Shown: piece after piece, positions 1 to 7,195 of the stretch
How positions within the stretch are numbered: position 1 is the first letter of the stretch
Layout of the letters: every line of letters begins with the position of its first letter
From: CAYYMD01 sp964480425
GTDB lineage: Bacteria > Planctomycetota > Phycisphaerae > SM23-33
Direction of reading: 5' to 3'
DNA: 26,274 nucleotides
NCBI GenBank assembly: GCA_964480425.1
Contig: CAYZPY010000018.1
Coordinates: 1 to 26,274, forward strand
Notes under the pieces: model-generated
Database searches by the model: none
What the model was told of the DNA's origin: nothing
Seen by the model: the letters and a program-made list of their open reading frames with translations, nothing else
Position numbers and translations under genes: made by a program

Positions 1-57
1 AGCCAAATTCTATCCAGTTGTCATTATTCGACTTATGATGGGACACTCGTGGGATTT

Positions 58-140
58 TTGATTGATTAGTTGATCAGTAAAAAACCGATTAAACGCCCGC
101 CTGCGGCGGATAAAATCAACCGGTATACCGATTAACTATT
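58..140. repeat. AT-rich intergenic repeat with GC-rich palindromic core
   Basis: The region before the first gene has no convincing coding frame. It contains AT-rich TTGATT/GATTAA-type words around a short GC-rich palindrome, CCGCC-TGC-GGCGG at 97-109. Similar AT-rich words recur after tRNA-Tyr (6082-6176), and similar GC-rich palindromes recur at 12749, 12979 and 14616. It looks like a dispersed intergenic repeat. Its function is unknown. Confidence 0.4.
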
Positions 141-153
141 CACGCAATTTTGA

Positions 154-159
154 TAGAAT
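154..159 (+). promoter_or_regulatory. Possible -10 element of the dnaJ-like gene
   Basis: TAGAAT ends six bases before the ATG at 166, and there is no clear Shine-Dalgarno sequence. If this -10 is real, transcription would begin at or next to the start codon and the mRNA would be leaderless. No good -35 is visible at 17-18 bp spacing, so this is weak. Confidence 0.25.
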
Positions 160-165
160 ACATTT

Positions 166-1167
166 ATGGCTAAACGAGATTTTTACGACATACTCGGTGT
201 GGGCAGGAAAGCATCGACCGACGAGATAAAATCCGCCTATCGCAAGGCGGCCAGGAAATATCACCCCGACGTCAACAAGTCACCCGACGCCACGACGAAA
301 TTTCAGCAGGCAACCGAGGCCTACGAGGTCCTCAGCGACCCGCGGAAGCGTAAGATGTACGACCAGTACGGTCACGCCGCTCCCGGCGTGGGCGCGGGCG
401 CCGGGGTGCCGCCGGGCGCGGGGCGCCCCTACGAGCGGACGTACACCTGGACCGGTCGCCCGCCGGGCGGCGGCGGGATAGATTTTGAGGACATATTCGG
501 CGGATCCAGGGGAAGCAGCGGCTTTATGGGAATGTCGCTGGAGGAAATTCTAAGCGCCCTTGGAGGCGGACGAATGGGGGGCCAACGGGTGCGAGACGCA
601 CGACGGCGGCGAACCGCGCCTAAGGGCAACGACGTGGAATATCACCTGACACTCGACTTTATGCAGGCCATAAGGGGCACCACCGCGTCCGTGCGGCTTG
701 GGCACTCCGGGGGCGGCTCGCAGAAACTGAAGGTGAAAATCCCTCCCGGCGTGAGGGAAGGTCAGAAAATACGCCTGGAGGGCAAGGGACAGCCGGGACG
801 CGGTGGCAACGGCGATTTGTTCATCGTCGTGCACGTCGGAGAGCATCCGTATTTCCGCCGGCAGGGCAATGACATATATGTTGACGTTCCGGTCGGCATC
901 GCCGAGGCATCGCTGGGCGCCAAGGTAAACGTGCCCACCATCGACGGGATGACGACAGTCAAAATCCCCCCTGGCACCAGCAGCGCTCAAAAACTGCGCC
1001 TGGCGGGAAAAGGCGCGCCGGACACGTCCAGCGGCAAACGCGGCGACCAGTACGTCAACGTTAAGATCGTGCCGCCAAAAAAGATATCCCAAAAGGGCGC
1101 CGAACTGCTTAAGCAGTTCCAGAAACAGGAAAAAGACGACCCGAGGTCCAACGCGCCATGGAAATAG
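166..1167 (+). CDS. DnaJ-family co-chaperone, CbpA-like (J domain + C-terminal domains, no zinc finger)
   Basis: This 333-residue protein is a J-domain co-chaperone that should stimulate the ATPase of DnaK and deliver unfolded clients in the cytoplasm. The J domain covers about residues 5-70, with the HPD motif at 33-35. A Gly/Pro/Phe-rich linker follows to about 135. Two beta-sandwich substrate-binding domains fill about 155-320, including the GVREGQKIRLEGKGQPG and PPGTSSAQKLRLAGKG segments. The CxxCxGxG zinc-finger repeats of true DnaJ are missing, so this is a type II (CbpA-like) protein rather than DnaJ itself. No grpE or dnaK is next to it. The stop codon overlaps the start of the next gene by 10 bases, which suggests translational coupling. 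The family is certain. Which paralogue it is cannot be told from this window. Confidence 0.95.
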   Translation: MAKRDFYDILGVGRKASTDEIKSAYRKAARKYHPDVNKSPDATTKFQQATEAYEVLSDPRKRKMYDQYGHAAPGVGAGAGVPPGAGRPYERTYTWTGRPPGGGGIDFEDIFGGSRGSSGFMGMSLEEILSALGGGRMGGQRVRDARRRRTAPKGNDVEYHLTLDFMQAIRGTTASVRLGHSGGGSQKLKVKIPPGVREGQKIRLEGKGQPGRGGNGDLFIVVHVGEHPYFRRQGNDIYVDVPVGIAEASLGAKVNVPTIDGMTTVKIPPGTSSAQKLRLAGKGAPDTSSGKRGDQYVNVKIVPPKKISQKGAELLKQFQKQEKDDPRSNAPWK

Positions 1168-1550
1168 GCCCCCGGCGGACATTTCGAATGGTAAACTTCG
1201 CCATCGTGGCGATTACGCTTATAGTGTTCATGATCGTTATGGGGGCGATGGTGGCGGTTACGCTCAACGCCGGCGTCGAGGCCGATAAGGAAACGCAGAA
1301 GTTCCTGATACACCTGGCCTGGGTTGCGCTTGTGCTGCTTGGACTGGCGGCGGTGGTGTTCGTCTGGCTGTGTGTCAGGCGTCTAAAGGAATATTTTACC
1401 GACGTGTCCGACAACGGTCCGACGCGCCGGACGGGCGACGGGCGCATGGAGGGCACCCGGCACGTCGATGCCTGGTCGCTTGCCCGAAAAAGATTCAAAC
1501 TCGACGAAGAAGACTCGCCCGACCAGAGCAATGATGAAGAAGAAAAGTAG
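1158..1550 (+). CDS. Small two-TM membrane protein of unknown function
   Basis: A 130-residue protein I do not recognise. Two hydrophobic segments, about residues 12-37 and 50-73, would form a membrane hairpin. The roughly 55-residue C-terminal tail is charged and ends in an acidic stretch (DEEDSPDQSNDEEEK), probably cytoplasmic. The ATG at 1158 lies inside the last codons of the dnaJ-like gene. An alternative in-frame ATG at 1188 begins directly before the first membrane segment. The overlap suggests co-transcription with the co-chaperone, but no functional link can be claimed. Confidence 0.7.
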   Translation: MEIGPRRTFRMVNFAIVAITLIVFMIVMGAMVAVTLNAGVEADKETQKFLIHLAWVALVLLGLAAVVFVWLCVRRLKEYFTDVSDNGPTRRTGDGRMEGTRHVDAWSLARKRFKLDEEDSPDQSNDEEEK

Positions 1551-1576
1551 GGTCGGCCCGTAGGGACCAACCCTAC
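1548..1576. terminator. Inverted repeat between convergent genes, possible bidirectional terminator
   Basis: GTAGGGTCGG at 1548-1557 pairs with CCAACCCTAC at 1567-1576 with one mismatch. An alternative smaller hairpin is GTAGGG (1560-1565) with CCCTAC (1571-1576). It lies exactly between the converging stop codons at 1550 and 1601. No strong T-tract follows, so termination is inferred from position and symmetry. Confidence 0.45.
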
Positions 1577-1600
1577 TGATGGTGTGCTGTGAGTCTGCTG

Positions 1601-2254
1601 CTATTTCTTTTCTTTCGGCGGGTACTTCACCGAGCAGCCGTAGGGCTTGATCTCTGGGATTTCGACTTCCTTTCCGGCCAGTAGCTCGTCCAGCGCCTTT
1701 GATACGTAATTGACGACCTTTTTCTCTTTTTTCCTGCCCCGTGGGTCGTTGTCTATGGCGCCCTGATAGACGATCTCGCACTTCCTGGAGATTATGAACA
1801 TGTGCGGGGTGGTCTTGGCGTCGTATTGTTTGCCGACCTTGCCCTCGTGATCGTCCAGAATGGGGTACCCAAGGTCGTGGGCCTTGTGGAACTTCTTGTT
1901 CTCTTTCTGGTTGTAGTAATGTGTGGAATTTATCGTCAGCCATACTACGCCCTGGTCTTCGTACTTCTTTGCCAGGTTTTTCATGGTGCCGGCCTTGTAG
2001 TGCCTCTTGACGTAAGGGCAGTCCGGATTCAGCCATTCCAGCACGATGATTTTACCGGCGTGGTCGCCGAGTGTGACCTTTTCGCCGTCCTGGTCGGTCA
2101 GTGTGAAGTCGAGTTTGTCGGGTATTTCGGGCTTTTTTTCCTTGTGCTCGTGGTCGCCTTTGCAGCGCGAGCCGCAGTCGCCGGTTACGTGCGGCAGCCC
2201 GAAAAGCCCCGCAACAGCGACGACCGCCAGTATGTACATGCCGTATCTAATCAT
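1601..2254 (-). CDS. Secreted thioredoxin-fold redoxin (AhpC/TSA-like)
   Basis: A 217-residue protein with an N-terminal hydrophobic signal (residues 6-24), so it probably acts in the periplasm or at the membrane. A thioredoxin-like fold follows: LDFTLTDQDGEKVTL, then the active-site strand LEWLNPDCPYVKRHY with a single Cys at 79, and a TTPHMF segment that supplies the cis-proline. The usual CxxC is reduced to CPYV, as in redoxins of the peroxiredoxin-like type. Two extra cysteines (27 and 31) follow the signal. The C-terminal tail is Lys-rich. The start ATG has GGAG eight bases upstream, and ATGA overlaps the stop codon of the DsbD-N-like gene, so the two are an operon. Its role is probably thiol peroxidase or thiol-disulfide exchange; the substrate is unknown. 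Confidence 0.85.
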   Translation of the reverse strand: MIRYGMYILAVVAVAGLFGLPHVTGDCGSRCKGDHEHKEKKPEIPDKLDFTLTDQDGEKVTLGDHAGKIIVLEWLNPDCPYVKRHYKAGTMKNLAKKYEDQGVVWLTINSTHYYNQKENKKFHKAHDLGYPILDDHEGKVGKQYDAKTTPHMFIISRKCEIVYQGAIDNDPRGRKKEKKVVNYVSKALDELLAGKEVEIPEIKPYGCSVKYPPKEKK

Positions 2255-3195
2255 TTTTTAATCTCCTTCCTGCTTGTTATTGGGATTCGAATCTCGATAC
2301 CTTCCGGATGTTCCTGCAAACCTGCGTAGGCCACGACGGCCTCCATGGACGCCGGTGATTTTTTTGCGTTGAGTAATTTCAAGGCCGCCGTGATGACGGT
2401 CGTTTTCTGCTGTGTTTGGATTGAAATATCGTTTACCAGCAGCGCATCGCCTGCCGCGGGGAAAAATTCAACTTCTTTCGGCTTTTTGCGCCACTTGATG
2501 ATTATTTCAAAGTTGTCGGCATTTTTATCTTCTTCAAACTGCGGACCCGTTACCGAAACCTCATTGACCTCCTTGGCCTGCTGGTGCGGTTTCGGCAGGC
2601 GGCCGGTCCACCGGGCGAAAAGCTGCTTATTGTCCGGGCGCGGCTTTTTGGCGATCGGAAGCGCCAGTTGCAAATCCGCCCGTCCGGGTATGCACTTGTC
2701 ACGACAGGCCAGCCAGGACACTTCCGCGCCGATGGTTATCTTTTGTCCCGCGGGCAGTTCTGGCGGTGGGGTGATCCGTGTCGTCAGCATCACCTTCTCG
2801 GCGTATCCGTATCCGACGATGTCTCCCGGCTGGGTGAATTTCCGCGGCACGGGCCAGAGAATCGGGTCCACTTCGAATCCGTCCGGGACGGTGAAGTTCA
2901 CATCCGTCGCTACGCCGGTCGAGCCGGGATCCTTCCAGTAAACGTGCCATTCGGGTCGGATTTGAAGCAGCACGCCCACGTTGAATTTCTCGCCCCAGGC
3001 GATCGCCCCGGTATCCGACAGCAGGCGGGCCTGGACCTGACTTTGCGAATCGGCGAATTCGAGCATGGAAACGTCAGGCGCGACGATTTCCATCTCGCCG
3101 GGCGCCGGCGGTTGCGCCAGAATCACGGCCGCCGAAATACACGCCAGTTTCAATACCCGGCGAATTCCTCGACGTTTTTCCGCAGCCGGTTTCAT
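2251..3195 (-). CDS. DsbD N-terminal (nDsbD/DsbC-like) domain protein, stand-alone
   Basis: A 314-residue secreted protein matching the N-terminal periplasmic domain of the thiol:disulfide interchange protein DsbD. I start it at 3195 because AGGAG lies seven bases upstream, and a basic N-terminus with a hydrophobic segment (residues 15-30) then forms a signal peptide; the open frame extends farther, to 3336. Recognisable parts are RPEWHVYWKDPGSTG, PVPRKFTQPG, VGYGYAEKVML and the cysteine pair C164/C168 in WLACRDKCIPG. The membrane and C-terminal thioredoxin domains of full DsbD are absent, and the rest is one long beta-rich tail. It is translationally coupled (ATGA) to the redoxin downstream, so the pair may work as donor and acceptor in periplasmic thiol chemistry. 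That pairing is inference. Confidence 0.85.
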   Translation of the reverse strand: MKPAAEKRRGIRRVLKLACISAAVILAQPPAPGEMEIVAPDVSMLEFADSQSQVQARLLSDTGAIAWGEKFNVGVLLQIRPEWHVYWKDPGSTGVATDVNFTVPDGFEVDPILWPVPRKFTQPGDIVGYGYAEKVMLTTRITPPPELPAGQKITIGAEVSWLACRDKCIPGRADLQLALPIAKKPRPDNKQLFARWTGRLPKPHQQAKEVNEVSVTGPQFEEDKNADNFEIIIKWRKKPKEVEFFPAAGDALLVNDISIQTQQKTTVITAALKLLNAKKSPASMEAVVAYAGLQEHPEGIEIRIPITSRKEIKK

Positions 3196-3303
3196 CCTCA
3201 ATCTCCTGTTACACCAACATTGTATGCACCCTGCGGGGGGTGATTGGCGGGGTAATTCCATTTTTATTGATTTTCGGCCGGTAGCGCCGTCCTTTGTATT
3301 TCC

Positions 3304-3337
3304 GCAAACTTGTTTGCTGAGGGCGGATTCGTACAAT
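3304..3337 (+). promoter_or_regulatory. Putative malic enzyme promoter with palindrome over the -35
   Basis: TTGTTT (3310-3315), a 16-bp spacer and TACAAT (3332-3337) resemble a sigma-70 promoter 69 bp before the ATG. The perfect palindrome GCAAAC-TT-GTTTGC (3304-3317) covers the -35 and could be an operator. The rest of the 3196-3405 gap holds the redox-operon upstream region and nothing else I can name. Confidence 0.4.
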
Positions 3338-3405
3338 AGGCGTGAAATTCAAGGCAGGCGGGGCATAGACGCCCGTCTTACGACCGAAGATAACGGAGAA
3401 ACATA

Positions 3406-4824
3406 ATGGCGACCTCACAGGCCCTTCAGGACAAATTCGCAAGGAATGTCGTTTACGCCATGCACGTCAGCATTACCGGATCCCGGGGCAGGTTGGGGGA
3501 TGTTTTATCGGCCGTCGAAGACGCCGGCGGCCGGGTTGGCAGGATAGTCAACGTGTATGCCGACGATGACGAACGCATCGAGGCGGGTCCGCTGACATAC
3601 GAGTTGCAGGTATTCGTGTCCGACGATGAACGGATGGACTCGGTGACCGCCGCCGTCAAGGCGCTGCAAAACGTCCACGTGGTGCAGGTGGTTGACCTGG
3701 CGATGGAGACGCACCTGGGCGGGGCGTGCGAAATGGTCGCCCGCAGCACCATAGAGTCCAACACCGACCTGCGTATAGTGTACACGCCCGGCGTGGCCAG
3801 GGTGTGCAAGGCCATCCAGAAGGACCCTTCCCTTGCCAGGCGGTACACCAACATCTCCAACAAGGTGGCGGTGGCGACCAACGGCACGGCAATTCTGGGC
3901 CTGGGCGACATCGGTCCGCTGGCGGGACTTCCGGTCATGGAGGGCAAGGCGGCCATATTCTGGGAATTCGCCGGAGTCTCGGCGGAGCCGTTGCTCATCG
4001 ACACCCGCGACACAGAGGAGTTCATAAATATCTGCGAGAAACTGGCCGTCGGTTTCGGCGCAATACAGATAGAGGACGTAGCGGCGCCGGCGTGTTTCCG
4101 AATCACGCGAGAGCTGGACCGGCGGCTGGACATTCCGGTCTTCCACGACGACCAGCACGGCACCGCAACGATTGTCCTGGCGGGACTTTATACTGCCCTG
4201 AACCTGCCTGCCGGTCAGGCAGGGATGACTGGCAGAAAGATGGGCGATTTGCGGTGTGCGATAAGCGGGGCGGGCGCTGCGGGGACCGCCATAGCCGATT
4301 TGCTTCTGTGCGCCGGTATCGCCGACGTGGTTTTGTGCGACTCGAAGGGCATCCTGCACCCTGACCGCGCAGAAGGCATGAACGCCGAGAAACTCGCCCT
4401 GGCCGAACGGACTAATAGGGACAGAATCACCGGCACACTCGCCGACGCCATGAAGGGAAAGGAACTTTTCATCGGCGTCAGCCGGCCCAACATTGTCTCG
4501 CAGGAGATGGTTCGCACCATGGCCGACAAGCCGATAGTGCTGGCGCTGGCCAACCCGGTAAGCGAGATCACCGTGGTCGAGGCGTACGAGGCGGGCGCTG
4601 CCGTCGCCGCCGATGGGCGGATGATGAACAACGCGCTGGCGTATCCGGGCATATTCCGAGGCGCCCTGGACGCCGGCGCCGAAGCGATAACCCGCGAGAT
4701 GCTCATGGCGGCGGCCGAGGCGCTGTCCCGAATCACGCCCGAAGGCGAACTGATGCCAGAGATGATGGACCCCAACACCCACAACGCCGTGGCGGATGCG
4801 GTGATGGAAGCGGCGGAGGAATAG
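3406..4824 (+). CDS. NAD(P)-dependent malic enzyme with N-terminal ACT domain
   Basis: A 472-residue cytoplasmic enzyme that should oxidatively decarboxylate malate to pyruvate. An ACT-like regulatory domain occupies about residues 12-98. The malic enzyme core follows: YTPGVA with catalytic Tyr126, Lys181 in EGKAAIFWEF, metal ligands around IEDVAAP and FHDDQHGTA (246-254), the dinucleotide-binding SGAGAAG loop, and LANPVSEI. The ACT domain suggests allosteric control by a small ligand, perhaps an amino acid. The start has GGAG seven bases upstream. Oddity: residues 267-274 (LPAGQAGM), between the AGLYTAL helix and the Rossmann strand, are encoded by a perfect DNA palindrome at 4203-4223 and look like an inserted repeat. 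Cofactor choice cannot be decided here. Confidence 0.95.
   Translation: MATSQALQDKFARNVVYAMHVSITGSRGRLGDVLSAVEDAGGRVGRIVNVYADDDERIEAGPLTYELQVFVSDDERMDSVTAAVKALQNVHVVQVVDLAMETHLGGACEMVARSTIESNTDLRIVYTPGVARVCKAIQKDPSLARRYTNISNKVAVATNGTAILGLGDIGPLAGLPVMEGKAAIFWEFAGVSAEPLLIDTRDTEEFINICEKLAVGFGAIQIEDVAAPACFRITRELDRRLDIPVFHDDQHGTATIVLAGLYTALNLPAGQAGMTGRKMGDLRCAISGAGAAGTAIADLLLCAGIADVVLCDSKGILHPDRAEGMNAEKLALAERTNRDRITGTLADAMKGKELFIGVSRPNIVSQEMVRTMADKPIVLALANPVSEITVVEAYEAGAAVAADGRMMNNALAYPGIFRGALDAGAEAITREMLMAAAEALSRITPEGELMPEMMDPNTHNAVADAVMEAAEE
4203..4223. repeat. Palindromic repeat inserted in frame in the malic enzyme gene
   Basis: CCTGCCTG (4203-4210), CCGGT loop, CAGGCAGG (4216-4223): a perfect 8-bp inverted repeat. 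It is read through as LPAGQAG. Short GC-rich palindromes of this kind usually lie between genes; here it lengthens a surface loop of an otherwise well conserved enzyme. Confidence 0.75.
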
Positions 4825-4878
4825 TCCGCAAATTACGCGTATTGCACTAACGAAAAGAAATTCGTGTAATTTGCGGAC
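4824..4878. repeat. Perfect 13-bp inverted repeat between malic enzyme and Gfo/Idh genes
   Basis: GTCCGCAAATTAC (4824-4836) is the exact reverse complement of GTAATTTGCGGAC (4866-4878). The stem extends three more pairs in RNA, one of them G-U. It begins on the last base of the malic enzyme stop codon and ends three bases before the next ATG, so it fills the whole gap. There is no T-tract, so it may be an mRNA-end stabiliser, attenuator or dispersed repeat rather than a classic terminator. Confidence 0.7.
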
Positions 4879-4881
4879 ACG

Positions 4882-5925
4882 ATGTGGAAGGCCATGAAAA
4901 AGTTCAAAAGTTTCAAGGACATAAAGGTCGGCGTGATCGGCTACGGGGGGTCATTCGACATGGGGCGGCATCACATCGAGGCGGTCAAGGCCGCCGGAAT
5001 GACGCCCACTGCCGTCGCCGACACGGACGCCATGCAGACCAGCGCGGCAAAGGCGGACTATCCCGAAATAGAAACGTTTGGCTCCCTTGCGGCGATGCTG
5101 AAGAACTCGGCGGTGAATCTGGTTATCGTGATTACGCCGCACAACACGCACGCCAAACTTGCCTGCGAAGCGCTGCGTGCGGGCAGGCACGTGGTCTGCG
5201 AAAAGCCCCTGGCCGTCACCACCGCCCAGTGCGACCGGATGATATCCGCCGCCCGCCGGAACAAAGTGCTCCTGTCGGCATATCACAACCGCCATTGGGA
5301 CGGATGCATAATCGAGGCGCTTCGACACATCCGTCGCGGGGAGATCGGCGAGGTTTTTCGCCTCGATGCGCACATGGGCGCCTACGCCCGACCGGGCGAC
5401 TGGTGGCGGTCGAGCAGGACGATTTCCGGGGGGATACTCTACGACTGGGGCGTGCACCTGATCGAATACGGTCTTCAGATTATCGACTCTGACGTGGTCG
5501 AGGTGGCGGGGTTCGCCAAGACCGGACACTGGTCCGAACATACGCGATGGGGCCGGGACACCATCGCCGACGAGGGATACGCGGTGGTGAGATTTTCCCA
5601 CGGCAGGTGGATGACACTGTGCATAACGCAGATAGACTCCAATCCCAGGCCCGGACGGGTCGAAATCACCGGCACGAAGGGTTCGTACGTTTTCGACGGC
5701 GACTGGTGGCGCAAGATTGTCCACAGGGGCGGCAAAAAGGTGATAACCGAGGGTAAAAATCCGCCCGGGCGCTGGGGAAGGTATTATCAGAACGTCGCCG
5801 CCGTCCTGACCGGGAAGGAAAAACTCATCATCACACCGCAATGGTCGCGCAGGACTGTTCACATCCTGGACCTGGCGCAACGCAGCGCAAAGCGCCGGCG
5901 GGCATTAAAGGCCAGGTATCCATGA
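4882..5925 (+). CDS. Gfo/Idh/MocA-family NAD(P)-dependent oxidoreductase
   Basis: A 347-residue cytoplasmic oxidoreductase, probably acting on a sugar, inositol or amino-sugar substrate. The N-terminal Rossmann fold starts with VGVIGYGGSFDMGRHH (residues 16-31), where the glycine loop is longer than the usual GxGxxG. VVCEKPLAVT follows, with the family EKP motif at 107-109. The C-terminal alpha/beta domain contains GGILYDWGVHLIEY, whose Asp and His are at the usual catalytic positions, and ITGTKGSYVFDGDWW. No signal peptide is evident. The ATG at 4882 has no clear ribosome site, and an in-frame ATG at 4894 is also possible. It ends about 70 bp before tRNA-Tyr. The substrate is unknown. It lies near the Ebo-type cluster, but a tRNA gene with its own promoter separates them. 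Confidence 0.9.
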   Translation: MWKAMKKFKSFKDIKVGVIGYGGSFDMGRHHIEAVKAAGMTPTAVADTDAMQTSAAKADYPEIETFGSLAAMLKNSAVNLVIVITPHNTHAKLACEALRAGRHVVCEKPLAVTTAQCDRMISAARRNKVLLSAYHNRHWDGCIIEALRHIRRGEIGEVFRLDAHMGAYARPGDWWRSSRTISGGILYDWGVHLIEYGLQIIDSDVVEVAGFAKTGHWSEHTRWGRDTIADEGYAVVRFSHGRWMTLCITQIDSNPRPGRVEITGTKGSYVFDGDWWRKIVHRGGKKVITEGKNPPGRWGRYYQNVAAVLTGKEKLIITPQWSRRTVHILDLAQRSAKRRRALKARYP

Positions 5926-5953
5926 ATAATCGGTTAACCGGGGTGTCATGGTC

Positions 5954-5982
5954 TTGACTGTTATTCTTTGGAGGTGTAACTT
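5954..5982 (+). promoter_or_regulatory. Promoter of tRNA-Tyr
   Basis: TTGACT (5954-5959), a 17-bp spacer and TAACTT (5977-5982) place transcription start a few bases before the mature tRNA 5' end. Both boxes are sigma-70-like, and the -35 matches the consensus at five of six positions. Confidence 0.55.
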
Positions 5983-5994
5983 ATATCATCCCGT

Positions 5995-6076
5995 GGGAGT
6001 GTGCCCGAGTGGACAAAGGGAGCAGACTGTAAATCTGCCGGCTCAGCCTTCGGTGGTTCGAATCCACCCGCTCCCA
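5995..6076 (+). tRNA. tRNA-Tyr (anticodon GTA)
   Basis: An 82-nt type II tRNA with a long variable arm. The acceptor stem pairs GGGAGTG with CGCTCCC (6069-6075) with one G-U pair, and the discriminator base is A6076. The anticodon stem GCAGA/TCTGC encloses CTGTAAA, giving anticodon GTA at 6029-6031. The T arm has GGTTCGAATCC. CCA is not encoded. Confidence 0.97.
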
Positions 6077-6081
6077 GTTAG

Positions 6082-6176
6082 TTGATTCGTTAATTCGTAA
6101 CGAAGCAATTTTTTTATTTGGGCTCACGGTTCCAAGCCGCTAATCGAGTCAACTGATTAACTGATAAACGAATCAA
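6082..6176. repeat. AT-rich inverted repeat downstream of tRNA-Tyr
   Basis: TTGATTCGTTAAT (6082-6094) matches the reverse complement of 6164-6176 at 12 of 13 positions. Between them is a T-run (ATTTTTTTATTTG) that could end the tRNA transcript. Similar AT-rich words occur at 58-140. It separates the tRNA from the first Ebo-type gene. Confidence 0.5.
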
Positions 6177-6183
6177 AGAATAA

Positions 6184-7020
6184 ATGATAGTCATAGAACC
6201 ACACATCCACACCCAGGCGCGTACGACGGACGATTACGGGAGAATGTACGATGCCGGCATACGTGCGTGCGTCGAGCCGTCGTTCTGGCTGGGTCGAAAC
6301 CGGCGATACGCCGGTAGCTTCTTCGATTACTTCCGACTTATACTTGATTTCGAGACGGTTCGCGCCAGGCGGTTCGGAATAGACCACTGGGCGTGCGTGG
6401 CCATGAATCCCAAGGAGGCCGACGACGCCGCACTGGCCAGGGACGTAATAGACGGGCTCGGGGAGTACCTGGACAATCCCCGATGCGTCGGCGTCGGCGA
6501 GATCGGTTTTAATAACATCACGTCCAACGAGGAAGAGGCCTTTGTCCGCCAACTGCACATCGCGCACGAACGGAAACTTCCGGCAATCATTCACACGCCG
6601 CACACGGACAAACTGCGGGGAACCCGGCGCATAGCAGAGATTATCGATACAAAGAATTTCAATCCCGACTCCATAATCATCGACCACAACACCGAAGAGA
6701 CCATGCCCGTATCGAAGCAGACCGGGTGCTGGTGCGGCATGACGGTTTATCCGATATCCAAACTCACGCCCCAGAGGGTATCGGGCATAATTCACGAGTT
6801 CGGCTCCGAGCGTATGATAGTCAACGGCTCGGCCGACTGGGGCGTTTCGGATCCGCTGTCCCTGATAAAGGTGGTGGACTACATGGGCAAAGACGGGCAC
6901 GACGAAGAGACCATAAAGCGGCTGGTGTTCGAAAACGCCGATTCATTTTACAGTTACACGCCGAGGTGGAGTCCCGAACTCGACATCGAGCCCATGGACC
7001 CGAGGGAGTTTCAGAGATAA
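6184..7020 (+). CDS. eboB: TatD-family metal-dependent hydrolase, EboB-like
   Basis: A 278-residue amidohydrolase-fold protein. Metal ligands are visible: H7 and H9 in EPHIHT, E106 in GVGEIGFN, the histidines in IIHTPH, and D218 in GSADWGVSDP. This is the TatD layout, although TatD proteins are usually described as nucleases. Here the next four genes are UbiA-like, phosphatase-fold, dehydroquinate-synthase-like and EboE-like, which identifies it as the TatD-like member of an Ebo cluster. Ebo proteins are implicated in moving a precursor metabolite to the periplasm (scytonemin synthesis in cyanobacteria). The start has no clear Shine-Dalgarno sequence. A repeat-rich gap of about 175 bp separates it from eboC, so it may be a separate transcription unit. 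The family is sure; the Ebo role rests on context. Confidence 0.85.
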   Translation: MIVIEPHIHTQARTTDDYGRMYDAGIRACVEPSFWLGRNRRYAGSFFDYFRLILDFETVRARRFGIDHWACVAMNPKEADDAALARDVIDGLGEYLDNPRCVGVGEIGFNNITSNEEEAFVRQLHIAHERKLPAIIHTPHTDKLRGTRRIAEIIDTKNFNPDSIIIDHNTEETMPVSKQTGCWCGMTVYPISKLTPQRVSGIIHEFGSERMIVNGSADWGVSDPLSLIKVVDYMGKDGHDEETIKRLVFENADSFYSYTPRWSPELDIEPMDPREFQR

Positions 7021-7195
7021 TACCTCAAACCTCAAACAGCCGAATCCCAAACAACCAAATCTCAAACAGCCGAATTCCAAACCCCAAATAACTGAATTAC
7101 GGGATATTCCGATAGCGAGGTTCCAAGTTTGGTTTGGTGTTTGGTTATTTGAAGTTTGGGATTTGAGCATTTGGAATTTATTATAAGTGTTTGGA
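7021..7195. repeat. CAAAC/GTTTG-rich imperfect hairpin repeat between eboB and eboC
   Basis: The left half repeats CTCAAAC, CCCAAAC and CCAAAT words. The right half, from about 7125, carries their complements: GTTTGGTGTTTGG, GTTTGGGATTTGAG and ATTTGGAATTT. Together they form a long imperfect foldback around 7100-7125. It has no coding potential and looks like a degenerate repeat. Confidence 0.6.

Noticed and set aside
550..1182. Minus-strand open frame opposite the co-chaperone
   Set aside because: Shadow of the conserved DnaJ-like gene; no recognisable motif or ribosome site.
3505..4782. 425-codon minus-strand open frame opposite malic enzyme
   Set aside because: It is antisense to a clearly conserved enzyme and its composition (His/Arg/Gln-rich) is typical of a shadow frame.
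4882..5925. Oxidoreductase as the missing eboA
   Set aside because: It is plainly a Gfo/Idh/MocA protein with an EKP motif; EboA is unrelated, and a tRNA with its own promoter lies between.
7021..7195. Possible CRISPR array
   Set aside because: The repeated words are short, irregular and form one foldback; there are no equal-length repeats with unique spacers and no cas genes.
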